A DNA stretch of 64,000 bases from Bradyrhizobium sp. CCBAU 53351 (GTDB lineage: Bacteria; Pseudomonadota; Alphaproteobacteria; Rhizobiales; Xanthobacteraceae): NCBI RefSeq assembly GCF_015291745.1, contig NZ_CP030059.1, positions 7,281,501 through 7,345,500 on the forward strand, read 5' to 3'. The notes under the pieces are model-generated. The model had not been told where the DNA came from and did no database searches. It saw only the letters and a program-made list of their open reading frames with translations. Of the stretch, positions 27,362 through 35,170 are shown piece by piece. The first letter of the stretch is position 1. The number at the start of each line of letters is the position of its first letter. The position numbers and the translations under genes were made by a program.

Positions 27362-27916
27362 TTGAACGCCATCGCCGAACTGAACGAACAGACCGACCGC
27401 TCGCTGCTCATCGTGGAGGACGACAAGCCGTTCCTGGAGCGGTTGTCGCGCGCCATGGAGACGCGCGGCTTTGCGGTGACGTCATGTGACACCGTGTCGG
27501 ACGGTCTTGCACAGATCGGCAAGGCGGCGCCCGCATTCGCCGTGGTCGATTTGCGGCTCGGCGACGGCAACGGCCTCGACGTCGTCTCGGCGCTGAAGAA
27601 GAAGCGCCCGGATGCGCGCGCGATCGTGCTGACCGGCTATGGCAACATCGCCACCGCCGTCACCGCGGTGAAGATGGGCGCGATCGATTATCTCTCCAAG
27701 CCCGCGGATGCCGACGACGTCGTCGCGGCGCTGCTGTCGACCAGCGCGGAGAAGTCCGAGCTGCCGACCAACCCGATGTCCGCCGATCGCGTGCGCTGGG
27801 AGCACATCCAGCGCATCTACGAGATGTGCAACCGCAACGTCTCGGAAACGGCGCGCCGGCTCAACATGCACCGGCGGACCCTGCAGCGCATTCTGGCCAA
27901 GCGCGCGCCGCGGTAA
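27362..27916 (+). CDS. regR: Response regulator RegR (RegA/ActR family)
   Basis: Partner of RegS. 184 residues: receiver domain with phosphoacceptor D63 (AVVDLRLGDG), K113 (DYLSKPAD) and the acidic pair in VEDD, then a four-proline-free linker and a Fis-type helix-turn-helix (SETARRLNMHRRTLQRIL). The family is unusually conserved, and the match in the C-terminal 40 residues is characteristic. The start is TTG at 27362, preceded by GAGAGGAC; no ATG is available in frame nearby. In B. japonicum RegR activates nifA/fixR and others. Confidence 0.95.
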   Translation: MNAIAELNEQTDRSLLIVEDDKPFLERLSRAMETRGFAVTSCDTVSDGLAQIGKAAPAFAVVDLRLGDGNGLDVVSALKKKRPDARAIVLTGYGNIATAVTAVKMGAIDYLSKPADADDVVAALLSTSAEKSELPTNPMSADRVRWEHIQRIYEMCNRNVSETARRLNMHRRTLQRILAKRAPR

Positions 27917-27931
27917 GCTTCGACGGCTCTC

Positions 27932-28066
27932 GCGCCCCGGACGCAGCGCAGCACGAAGTGATGCGCTGCAGAGCCGGGGCCCATTTCTCAGAATCCATTG
28001 CCGCCTTCCAGGTCGCGGCTCTGCGCAGCAACGCTACGCGCTGCAGCGCGTCCGGGACACGAGACC
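27932..28066. repeat. Long intergenic repeat, copy 1
   Basis: It begins GCCCCGGACGC and ends GCGTCCGGGACACGAGA, with internal hairpins around CTGCAGAGCCGGGGC. The same ends and order recur at 40945-41080, so both are copies of one dispersed element of about 135 bp. It lies between the convergent regR and mmcB genes. Confidence 0.75.
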
Positions 28067-28069
28067 GTC

Positions 28070-28561
28070 CTACTCCCAAAACTCCGCGTGCCCCTGCGGA
28101 TCGACCAGGCGGTTGATCCGTAACGCTGCTGCCATTGCAAACCGCACCGTCATCTGCTTGCGCGTGGCGGCCGCGAGCTTGTGCTCGGGCGCTTCGCAAT
28201 GCAGGTGCGCGCCGTAGGCGTCGGCGACGATCAGGCCGGTCTCTTCAGGAAAGATCTCGCAAGGCAGATCCTGCGTGAAGGCGAAGAACAGCCGGTCGCA
28301 ATGGGCGCGGTATTCGTGCCATTTCTGATCGGCGCGCAGATCCTCCACCGACGATTTGATCTCGACGATCCAGATCTCGCCGCGCTCGTTCAGCGCGACC
28401 AGATCCGCGCGCCGCCCCGAGGGCAGCGGCAATTCGCTGATGCAGGAGAAGCCGAGCGAACGTAACAGCCGCGAGGTGCCGCGCGCGATCGCAAGCGCCG
28501 TCTCGGATTGGCGGCGATCCGGTGGCGGAACGAGGGAGAGGTTGCGGGCGGGGTTGTCCAT
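28070..28561 (-). CDS. mmcB: MmcB family DNA repair protein (putative PD-(D/E)XK nuclease)
   Basis: 163 residues. The core RRADLVALNERGEIWIVEIKSS places D53 and E67-x-K69 as a PD-(D/E)XK-type active site. In Caulobacter the homologue is linked to mitomycin C resistance, hence the name. A second conserved block, DLRADQKWHEYRAHCDRLFFAF, follows, as in the family. It is a single-gene unit divergent from the GH13 gene. No GTTC-N7-GTTC SOS box was seen upstream in the 150 bp that separate them. Confidence 0.87.
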   Translation of the reverse strand: MDNPARNLSLVPPPDRRQSETALAIARGTSRLLRSLGFSCISELPLPSGRRADLVALNERGEIWIVEIKSSVEDLRADQKWHEYRAHCDRLFFAFTQDLPCEIFPEETGLIVADAYGAHLHCEAPEHKLAAATRKQMTVRFAMAAALRINRLVDPQGHAEFWE

Positions 28562-28715
28562 GGCGAGGAGGATAGCCGATTCCGTGTGGGGCGGACACTG
28601 TCCGATAGGGGCGGGCTGTTACCGCACAACCGGTGAGGATGCGGAACCTCCCCCTCTCCCACGCACTTATCACGCAGCCGCCGGTCCTCGGCGGAACCAC
28701 CGAGGCGGCGCGCGC

Positions 28716-30416
28716 ATGATCGACGATCTCTGGTACAAGAACGGCGTGATCTATTGCCTCTCCGTCGGCTCCTATATGGACGCCAACGGCGACGGCATCG
28801 GCGACTTCAAGGGCCTGCTGCGCCGGCTCGATTATCTGCACGGCCTCGGCATCACCACGATCTGGCTGATGCCGTTCCAGAGCTCGCCGGGCCGCGACGA
28901 CGGCTACGACATCGCCGATTTTTACAGCGTCGATCCCCGCTACGGCACGCTCGGCGATTTCGTCGAGTTCACCCATGGCTGCAAGCAGCGCGGCATCCGT
29001 ATCATCATCGACCTCGTCGTCAACCACACCTCGGACCAGCATCAATGGTTCAAGGAGGCGCGGCGCGACAAGAACTCGCCTTATCGCGACTGGTATGTGT
29101 GGTCCGACAAGAAGCCCGCCAATGCCAACAAGGGCATGGTGTTTCCCGGCGTGCAGAAATCGACATGGACGCGCGACAAGGAAGCGGGCGCCTATTACTT
29201 CCATCGCTTCTACGATTTCCAGCCCGACCTCAACACGTCGAATCCTTACGTGCAGGCGGAAATTCTCAAGATCATGGGCTTCTGGATCCAGCTCGGCGTC
29301 TCCGGCTTCCGCATGGACGCCGTGCCCTTCGTGATCGCAACCAAGGGCGCGAAGGTGAAGAAGCCGGTCGAGCAGTACGACATGCTGCGCGCGTTCCGCG
29401 AATTCCTGCAATGGCGGCAGGGCGACGCCATCATTCTCGCCGAGGCCAACGTGCTGCCGGAAACCGACATGGAATATTTCGGCCGCGACGCCGACCGCAT
29501 GCACATGATGTTCAATTTCCACGTCAACCAGCATCTGTTCTATGCGCTGGCCTCGGCGGACTCGCGCCCTCTGGCCAAGGCGCTGAAAGCAACAAAACCG
29601 CGGCCGGCCACGGCGCAATGGGGCCTGTTCCTGCGCAATCACGACGAGCTCGATCTCGGACGCCTGACCAAGGCGCAGCGCGATGCGGTGTTCAAATCGT
29701 TCGGCCCCGACAAGGACATGCAGCTCTACGACCGCGGCATTCGCCGCCGCCTCGCGCCGATGCTGGGCGGCGACCGCAGGCGGCTGGAGCTCGCCTACAG
29801 CCTGATGTGCACGCTGCCGGGAACGCCCGTGATCCGCTATGGCGACGAGATCGCGATGGGCGACGACCTTTCGCTGCCCGAGCGCAATTGCGCGCGCACG
29901 CCGATGCAATGGTCGACCGAGCCGCATGGCGGCTTCACCAAGAGCGACAAGCCGGCCTGCCCCGTCATCGACAAGGGACCGTACGGCTATCCGCACGTCA
30001 ACGTGGCAAAGCAGCGGCGCGACCCCAACTCCATGCTGAACTGGACCGAGCGCATCGTCCGCATGCGGAAGGAAGTGCCGGAGGTCGGCTGGGGCGATTT
30101 CGCCATCGTCCCGACGCGCGATCCCGCCGTGTTCATCATGCGCTACGACTGGCGCAACAATTCGGTGCTGTTCGTGCATAATCTCGACGAGAAGCCGCGC
30201 GAGATCGCGTTCTCGGTGGGGCTATCGGGCGAGGCCGGCGCGCATTTGATCAATCTGCTCGCGGAGGACCACAGCCATGCCGACAAGCGCGGCCAGCACC
30301 GCATCGTGCTGGAGCCCTATGGCTATCGCTGGTACCGCGTCGGCGGGCTGGATTATCTGTTGAAGCGGAGCGACATCGACGGGAATACGGTGCGCGGGAA
30401 TAAGCATCCGGGGTGA
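28716..30416 (+). CDS. Trehalose-synthase-like GH13 enzyme
   Basis: Alpha-amylase-fold enzyme of 566 residues that probably interconverts maltose and trehalose or transfers glucosyl units. The catalytic triad is D201 (GFRMDAVPF), E243 (ILAEANVLP) and D310 (FLRNHDEL). AQWGLFLRNHDEL and GIRRRLAPML are features I associate with trehalose synthase rather than ordinary alpha-glucosidases. It is a single-domain form without a fused maltokinase. The ATG at 28716 gives the normal N-terminus (DDLWYKNGVIYCLSVGSY); no clear ribosome-binding site precedes it. It converges on the second GH13 gene, suggesting joint trehalose or maltooligosaccharide metabolism. Substrate is inferred. Confidence 0.88.
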   Translation: MIDDLWYKNGVIYCLSVGSYMDANGDGIGDFKGLLRRLDYLHGLGITTIWLMPFQSSPGRDDGYDIADFYSVDPRYGTLGDFVEFTHGCKQRGIRIIIDLVVNHTSDQHQWFKEARRDKNSPYRDWYVWSDKKPANANKGMVFPGVQKSTWTRDKEAGAYYFHRFYDFQPDLNTSNPYVQAEILKIMGFWIQLGVSGFRMDAVPFVIATKGAKVKKPVEQYDMLRAFREFLQWRQGDAIILAEANVLPETDMEYFGRDADRMHMMFNFHVNQHLFYALASADSRPLAKALKATKPRPATAQWGLFLRNHDELDLGRLTKAQRDAVFKSFGPDKDMQLYDRGIRRRLAPMLGGDRRRLELAYSLMCTLPGTPVIRYGDEIAMGDDLSLPERNCARTPMQWSTEPHGGFTKSDKPACPVIDKGPYGYPHVNVAKQRRDPNSMLNWTERIVRMRKEVPEVGWGDFAIVPTRDPAVFIMRYDWRNNSVLFVHNLDEKPREIAFSVGLSGEAGAHLINLLAEDHSHADKRGQHRIVLEPYGYRWYRVGGLDYLLKRSDIDGNTVRGNKHPG

Positions 30417-30503
30417 CGTATCGACATGCCTCGCTGTATCCATAGACTCCAATGAATGTCCCGGACAAGCGCGCCCTAAGCGCGCGCAGATCCGAGACAA
30501 CAG

Positions 30504-32108
30504 CTAGGGTGGAGCGACGATCACTCCCTCATTGCCACGCAGCTCCAGCACGCCTTCGATTCCTTCCCCCTCACGATCCAGGAACGTCGACAGCAAAATC
30601 CTGCTGCCGAAGCGGACGGCGCTCGTCGTCGCGGTGACCGGGTCCGCACCGAGATTGAGCGCCACGATCACCGCCCGGCCCTCGGCCTCGCGGCGATAGA
30701 TCAGGAGATCGCCTTGCGCGGCGACCGGATGATAGTCGCCCGCGATCAGTTGTGGGCAACTCTGCCGCAAGCCGATCAGGCGCTTGTAGAGGTTGAGGAT
30801 CGAGCGTGGATCGGCTTCGAGACTGGCGACATTGTCGCGCACACAGTGCTCGGGCAGCGGCAGCCACGGCCGCACCGATGAGAAGCCGGCGAATTTCGAC
30901 GCATCCCACTGCATCGGCGTGCGGCAGCCGTCGCGGCCGACACCGATGCCGGGCACGTTCTTCTCGAAGGGATCGCGGACATCCTCCGGCGCGATCGCGA
31001 CCTGGTGCATGCCGATCTCGTCGCCGTAATAGAGCGTCGGCGTGCCGCGCAACGTCAGCAGCAGCATGGCGGCGACCCGGGCCTGCTCCGTGCCGACGCG
31101 GCTCGCCACGCGCGGGCGATCGTGATTGCCGAGCACCCAGTTCGGCCAGGCGCCGCGCGGCAGCGCCTTCTCGTAATCCTCGACGATCTTCTCGATCGAG
31201 CGCGCGCTCCAGAATGTCGAGAGCAGCGCGAAGTTGAACGGCATCTGCGCGCCGGTGAGATCGTTGCCGTAATAGGCCATGAGCCGGTGCAGCGGCAGAT
31301 AGATCTCGCCGATCAGGACGCGCGCGGAATATGCATCGGTGACGCGGCGCATCTCGGCGATCACGTCGTGCACCTCGGGCTGGTCGGTGGAGTATTGCGT
31401 CAGGATGCGCTCGTTCGGCGGCCGGCCCTCGACGTAACGCGGGTTCGGCGGATTGTCGCGGAATTCGGCATCCTTGACGAGGTGCCAGATCACGTCGACG
31501 CGGAAGCCGTCGACGCCCTTCTCCAGCCAGAACCGCATCACGTCGTAGATGGCGCTGCGGACATCCGGATTGCGCCAGTTCAAATCGGGCTGCTGGGCGA
31601 GGAAGGCGTGGTAATAATACTGGCCCGTGGCCTCGTCGAGCTGCCACGCACTGCCGCCGAACTCGGACAACCAATTGTTCGGCACACCGCCGTCGCCGGC
31701 CGGATCGCGCCAGATGTACCAATCGCGTTTGGGATTGTCGCGCGAGGATCGGCTCTCGACGAACCAGGGATGCTGGTCCGAGGTGTGGTTGGGCACGAGA
31801 TCGAGGATCAGCTTCAGGCCGTTGTCATGGACGGCCGCGATCAGCGCGTCGAAATCTTCCATCGTGCCGAACAGCGGCTCGATGCCGGTATAGTCGGAAA
31901 TGTCGTAGCCGAAATCGGCCATCGGCGAGGGGAAGATCGGCGACAGCCAGATCGCGTCGACACCGAGCGATTTCACATAAGGCAGCCGGCGCAAGATGCC
32001 GGCGAGATCGCCAACGCCGTCACCGTCGGCGTCCTGAAACGAGCGCGGGTAGATCTGATAGAAAATGCCGTCACGCCACCAGTTCTTGTCGTTCCGAGCC
32101 AAGATCAT
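30504..32108 (-). CDS. GH13 alpha-glucosidase
   Basis: 534 residues, cytosolic. N-terminal WWRDGIFYQIYPRSFQDADGDG is the usual start of oligo-1,6- and alpha-1,4-glucosidases. The triad is D205 (GFRVDVIWH), E268 (LIGEIYLP) and D330 (LGNHDRPR). It releases glucose from the non-reducing end of maltose, sucrose, trehalulose or isomalto-oligosaccharides; I cannot tell which. The ATG at 32108 has GGGGG just upstream; a start 17 codons earlier is possible. Convergent with the trehalose-synthase-like gene. Confidence 0.9.
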   Translation of the reverse strand: MILARNDKNWWRDGIFYQIYPRSFQDADGDGVGDLAGILRRLPYVKSLGVDAIWLSPIFPSPMADFGYDISDYTGIEPLFGTMEDFDALIAAVHDNGLKLILDLVPNHTSDQHPWFVESRSSRDNPKRDWYIWRDPAGDGGVPNNWLSEFGGSAWQLDEATGQYYYHAFLAQQPDLNWRNPDVRSAIYDVMRFWLEKGVDGFRVDVIWHLVKDAEFRDNPPNPRYVEGRPPNERILTQYSTDQPEVHDVIAEMRRVTDAYSARVLIGEIYLPLHRLMAYYGNDLTGAQMPFNFALLSTFWSARSIEKIVEDYEKALPRGAWPNWVLGNHDRPRVASRVGTEQARVAAMLLLTLRGTPTLYYGDEIGMHQVAIAPEDVRDPFEKNVPGIGVGRDGCRTPMQWDASKFAGFSSVRPWLPLPEHCVRDNVASLEADPRSILNLYKRLIGLRQSCPQLIAGDYHPVAAQGDLLIYRREAEGRAVIVALNLGADPVTATTSAVRFGSRILLSTFLDREGEGIEGVLELRGNEGVIVAPP

Positions 32109-32327
32109 CCCCCGAATGCGCTTCGCGGACAGCAACGCGGAACCGCGCCAAGGGTTCACACAGGGGTGACGGCCGCCGCTGAGAGGGCGTCGCCAGGGAC
32201 CGCATGGCGCGGATTTCGCCGGGAATCGCCGTAATTTCGCACCAGTCCGGCCTTTGTTCCGGCCTCAGCCCACCGCGATGCCAGTGGAACCTCGGTTCCG
32301 AGGGACGAAACCCACTGGAGGGACCCC

Positions 32328-33446
32328 ATGAGGTCACGCATCACACTGTGCTCGCTCGCTTTCGCGCTCGCTGCCCTGCCGCTGTCGGCCGGATTGTCCC
32401 CGGCCCTGGCACGGCCCACCGTCGAAGTCGCTTTCGTGCTGGATACCACGGGCTCGATGGCGCGATTGATCGAGGGCGCCAAGCGCAAGATCTGGTCGAT
32501 CGCCACCGCGATCGTCGATTCCAACCCGGATGCCGATATCCGCATGGGCCTCGTCGCCTATCGCGACATCGGCGACGATTACGTGACATCGAAAATCGAG
32601 CTGACCCGCGACATCCAGGATCTCTATGCCAACCTGTTAGAGCTGAAGGCGCGCGGCGGCGGCGACTGGCCCGAAAGCGTCAACGAGGCGCTCGACATCG
32701 CCGTCAACAAGCTGCAATGGACTGATGGCAGCGACGCCAGGCACATCGTCTTCCTGGTCGGCGATGCGCCGCCGCACATGGACTACGCGCAGGACACGAA
32801 ATATCCGACGACACTCGCGGCCGCCAGGCAAAAGGACATCATCGTCAACGCCGTGCTCGCCGGCGATGCCCGCGATACCGAGCGGGTGTGGCGCGACATC
32901 GCGCAGATCGGCCAAGGCCGCTTCATCCCGATTCCGCAGGATGGCGGCCAAATCGTGGTGATCGAGACGCCGTACGACCAGGACATCATCATCCTGCAGC
33001 AGCAGCTCAACGGCACGGTGATCCCCTATGGGCCGCGCGAGATGCAGAAGCGCACGGAGATGAAGATGCAGCAGACGGCGAGCGTGGCGGCGGCCGCACC
33101 GTCAGTCGCGGCCGACATGACGAGCTATATCGGCAAGCGGGCCCGCGCGACCGCGGAAGCGGTCACCGGCGGCGGCGACCTCGTTGCCGATGCGGCCAAG
33201 GGCACGACCAGCGTCGCCGCCGTCAAGGACGCGGACCTGCCGGAGAACCTGCGCGCGATGAAGCCCGAGCAGCGCGAGGCCGAAGTCGCCAAGCAGGTCG
33301 GACAGCGCAAGACCCTGAACGAGAAGCTCGCCGCGCTGGTCGCCAAGCGCGACAAATACATCGCCGATCAGGCCGTGAAGTCGCCGAAAACCTCGTCCTT
33401 CGACGGGGTCGTCCAGGAGACGCTGAAGGCGCAGATCAAGCGGTAA
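32328..33446 (+). CDS. Secreted von Willebrand factor A domain protein
   Basis: 372 residues. A signal peptide runs to about residue 28 (ALPLSAGLSPALA). The VWA domain follows at once with the MIDAS motif DTTGSM at 39-44, then threonine and aspartate contacts in AYRDIGDDYVT and VGDAPPHMDY, which bind a divalent metal. The last third (about 240-372) is Ala/Lys/Glu-rich and probably coiled. Such periplasmic proteins mediate protein contacts; no partner ATPase or protease is adjacent. The start has a strong GGAGGGA. Function unknown beyond the fold. Confidence 0.87.
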   Translation: MRSRITLCSLAFALAALPLSAGLSPALARPTVEVAFVLDTTGSMARLIEGAKRKIWSIATAIVDSNPDADIRMGLVAYRDIGDDYVTSKIELTRDIQDLYANLLELKARGGGDWPESVNEALDIAVNKLQWTDGSDARHIVFLVGDAPPHMDYAQDTKYPTTLAAARQKDIIVNAVLAGDARDTERVWRDIAQIGQGRFIPIPQDGGQIVVIETPYDQDIIILQQQLNGTVIPYGPREMQKRTEMKMQQTASVAAAAPSVAADMTSYIGKRARATAEAVTGGGDLVADAAKGTTSVAAVKDADLPENLRAMKPEQREAEVAKQVGQRKTLNEKLAALVAKRDKYIADQAVKSPKTSSFDGVVQETLKAQIKR

Positions 33447-33534
33447 TCGCGGCGATCCGGGGAACACCCGTTCCCCGGATCCCTCGCGCGAATCTTTTGC
33501 TTGGCGGCATGGCAAAAATCGGCATTGTGGCGCC

Positions 33535-34203
33535 ATGACCGAGCAAAACGACACCAAAGCCAAGGCGGGCGCGATCATCGTCCCCGTGACGCTGTTCGAG
33601 CAGAACTGCACCATCATCTGGGACGAGCCCTCCAAGAAGGCCGTGGTGATCGATCCCGGCGGGGACGTGCCGAAGATCCTGGACGCGATCAAGCAGACTG
33701 GCGTCACCGTCGAGAAGATCTGGCTGACCCACGGCCATATCGACCATGTCGGCGGCGCAGCCGATCTGCGCGATGCGCTGAAAGTGCCGATCGAGGGGCC
33801 GCATGAAGCGGACAAATTCCTGCTCGACAATGTGGTCGAAAGCGGCGCGCGCTTCGGCATGACCGGCGTGCGCAACTTTGCGCCGGACCGCTGGCTCAAC
33901 GAGGGCGACACCGTGTCGATCGGCGATCTCACGTTCGACATCTTCCACTGCCCCGGCCACTCGCCGGGCAGCGTGGTGTTCTTCAACAAGGAATTGCGGT
34001 TCGCCCATGTCGGCGACGTCCTGTTCGCGGGCTCGGTCGGGCGTACCGATCTGCCCGGCGGCAGTCACGCGACGCTGATCAACTCGATCCTGACGAAGCT
34101 GATGCCGCTCGGCGACGACGTCGGCTTCATCTGCGGCCACGGCGCCGGCTCGAGCATCGGCCAGGAGCGGATGACCAATCCGTTCATCACCGGCGAGATG
34201 TGA
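33535..34203 (+). CDS. Metallo-beta-lactamase-fold hydrolase, glyoxalase II-like
   Basis: 222 residues with the metal motif HGHIDH (66-71), further ligands in FHCPGHSPGSV, GDVLFAGSVGRTD and ICGHGAGSS. The short form without the C-terminal domain of classical glyoxalase II resembles YcbL-type thioester hydrolases. It probably hydrolyses S-lactoylglutathione or a related thioester in the cytoplasm. It follows the VWA gene by 88 bp on the same strand and meets the HxlR gene end to end with a 4-bp gap. Confidence 0.9.
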   Translation: MTEQNDTKAKAGAIIVPVTLFEQNCTIIWDEPSKKAVVIDPGGDVPKILDAIKQTGVTVEKIWLTHGHIDHVGGAADLRDALKVPIEGPHEADKFLLDNVVESGARFGMTGVRNFAPDRWLNEGDTVSIGDLTFDIFHCPGHSPGSVVFFNKELRFAHVGDVLFAGSVGRTDLPGGSHATLINSILTKLMPLGDDVGFICGHGAGSSIGQERMTNPFITGEM

Positions 34204-34207
34204 GAGT

Positions 34208-34573
34208 CTATTCGGCGGCGTCCACAAGCGCCGTCTCACCAAGGTTGCGCTCGCCCCATTCGCGGATCGCCGCGACGACGGGCACGAAGCTCTTGCCCTT
34301 GCGGGTGAGGCGATACTCGACCTTCGGCGGCACCTCGCCAAAGTCCTTGCGATCGATCAGGCCGCTCGCCGTGAGCGCCTTCAGCTCGCGGCTGAGCACG
34401 CGCGGGGTGATCTCGGCGCTGCCGGTGGTACCGCGCAACAGGCCGCTTCGGATCTCACCATAGCGGCGCGGACCGTCCTTCAAATCCCAGACGATGCGGA
34501 GCTTGTACTTGCCGCTGATCATCTTCTGAAAGGCCGCGACCGGACAGCTGCGCGCCGGAATTGCCTTTGCCAT
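34208..34573 (-). CDS. HxlR/MarR-like transcriptional regulator
   Basis: 121 residues of the HxlR winged-helix family: CPVAAFQKMISGKYKLRIVWDL opens the domain with the conserved C10, and SRELKALTASGLIDRK is the recognition and wing region, ending in RLTRKGKSFVPVVAAIREWG. HxlR proteins sense reactive electrophiles, quinones or oxidants through this cysteine in several cases. The ATG at 34573 follows GGAGAA. It diverges from a small monooxygenase-like gene, and direct repeats in the 139-bp gap are likely operators. Confidence 0.92.
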   Translation of the reverse strand: MAKAIPARSCPVAAFQKMISGKYKLRIVWDLKDGPRRYGEIRSGLLRGTTGSAEITPRVLSRELKALTASGLIDRKDFGEVPPKVEYRLTRKGKSFVPVVAAIREWGERNLGETALVDAAE

Positions 34574-34628
34574 GTCGTCTTCTCCATGCGCATCCAGCTT
34601 GGGAGAGGATAGGAGCGACGGCGAAAAA

Positions 34629-34655
34629 GTCCATACTATCAATTTTGTCCATACT
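34629..34655. promoter_or_regulatory. Tandem direct repeats, candidate HxlR operators
   Basis: GTCCATACT occurs at 34629-34637 and again at 34647-34655, 18 bp apart, that is less than two helical turns and on nearly the same face. They lie in the gap between the divergent HxlR and monooxygenase genes, in an unusually A+T-rich patch where the promoters must be. Confidence 0.5.
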
Positions 34656-34712
34656 TGCAGCGGCGCCCACAAGGCGCAGATGAAGACGCACATGACGAAC
34701 AGGGAGCGTCAC

Positions 34713-35015
34713 ATGAAGCACTTCATGATCAAGTACGAATTCAGGAACGGTACGACGGAAGCCTGGCATCAGGAGATCGCGCGCTTCATCAAGGCGATCG
34801 ACGGCGATCCGGAACTGAAAGGGCGGGTCGGCTATCGCGTCCTCAAGAACCGCGACGATGGCCACTACTTCCATCTCGCCAGCGTCGCCGACGAGGATGC
34901 GCAGAAAACGCTGCAATCGCGCGATTTCTTCAAGGCCTATTCGGCGATGACACGGCAAGTGTCCGGCGGCGAGGTGACGGCAACGCCGATCGAGTGGATC
35001 GATCAGACGGGGTAG
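34713..35015 (+). CDS. Small antibiotic-biosynthesis-monooxygenase-like protein
   Basis: 100 residues with a dimeric alpha/beta barrel pattern: MKHFMIKYEFRNGTTE as first strand, a helix WHQEIARFIKAIDGDPEL, then GRVGYRVLKNRDDGHYFHLASV and an SRDFFKAYSAMTRQ helix. These cofactor-free ABM-like proteins act on quinones or aromatic compounds or are stress proteins. The ATG at 34713 follows GGGAGCG. Its divergence from HxlR fits a regulator and target pair responding to electrophiles, which is inference. Confidence 0.82.
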   Translation: MKHFMIKYEFRNGTTEAWHQEIARFIKAIDGDPELKGRVGYRVLKNRDDGHYFHLASVADEDAQKTLQSRDFFKAYSAMTRQVSGGEVTATPIEWIDQTG

Positions 35016-35029
35016 CCGCAAACTCCTCT

Positions 35030-35157
35030 GTCGTCCCTGCGCACGCAGGGACCCATAACCCCAGGGAGGAGTGAGTACGGGCGCTCGGAGTTCGGTACGT
35101 CTACCGGCCACGATCGATAGATCACGCGGTATGGGTCCCTGCGTGCGCAGGGACGAC
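35030..35157. repeat. Perfect 28-bp inverted repeat
   Basis: The arms at 35030-35057 and 35130-35157 are exact reverse complements over 28 bp, each with its own internal hairpin around CCCTGCGCACGCAGGG. The 72-bp spacer holds no gene. It lies between convergent genes. The structure is that of a miniature inverted-repeat element. Confidence 0.75.
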
Positions 35158-35170
35158 ACCAGTTTTGCCG

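Noticed and set aside
28245..30179. A 644-codon open frame antisense to the trehalose-synthase-like gene
   Set aside because: No domain pattern, artefact of codon bias; the sense gene carries the full catalytic triad.
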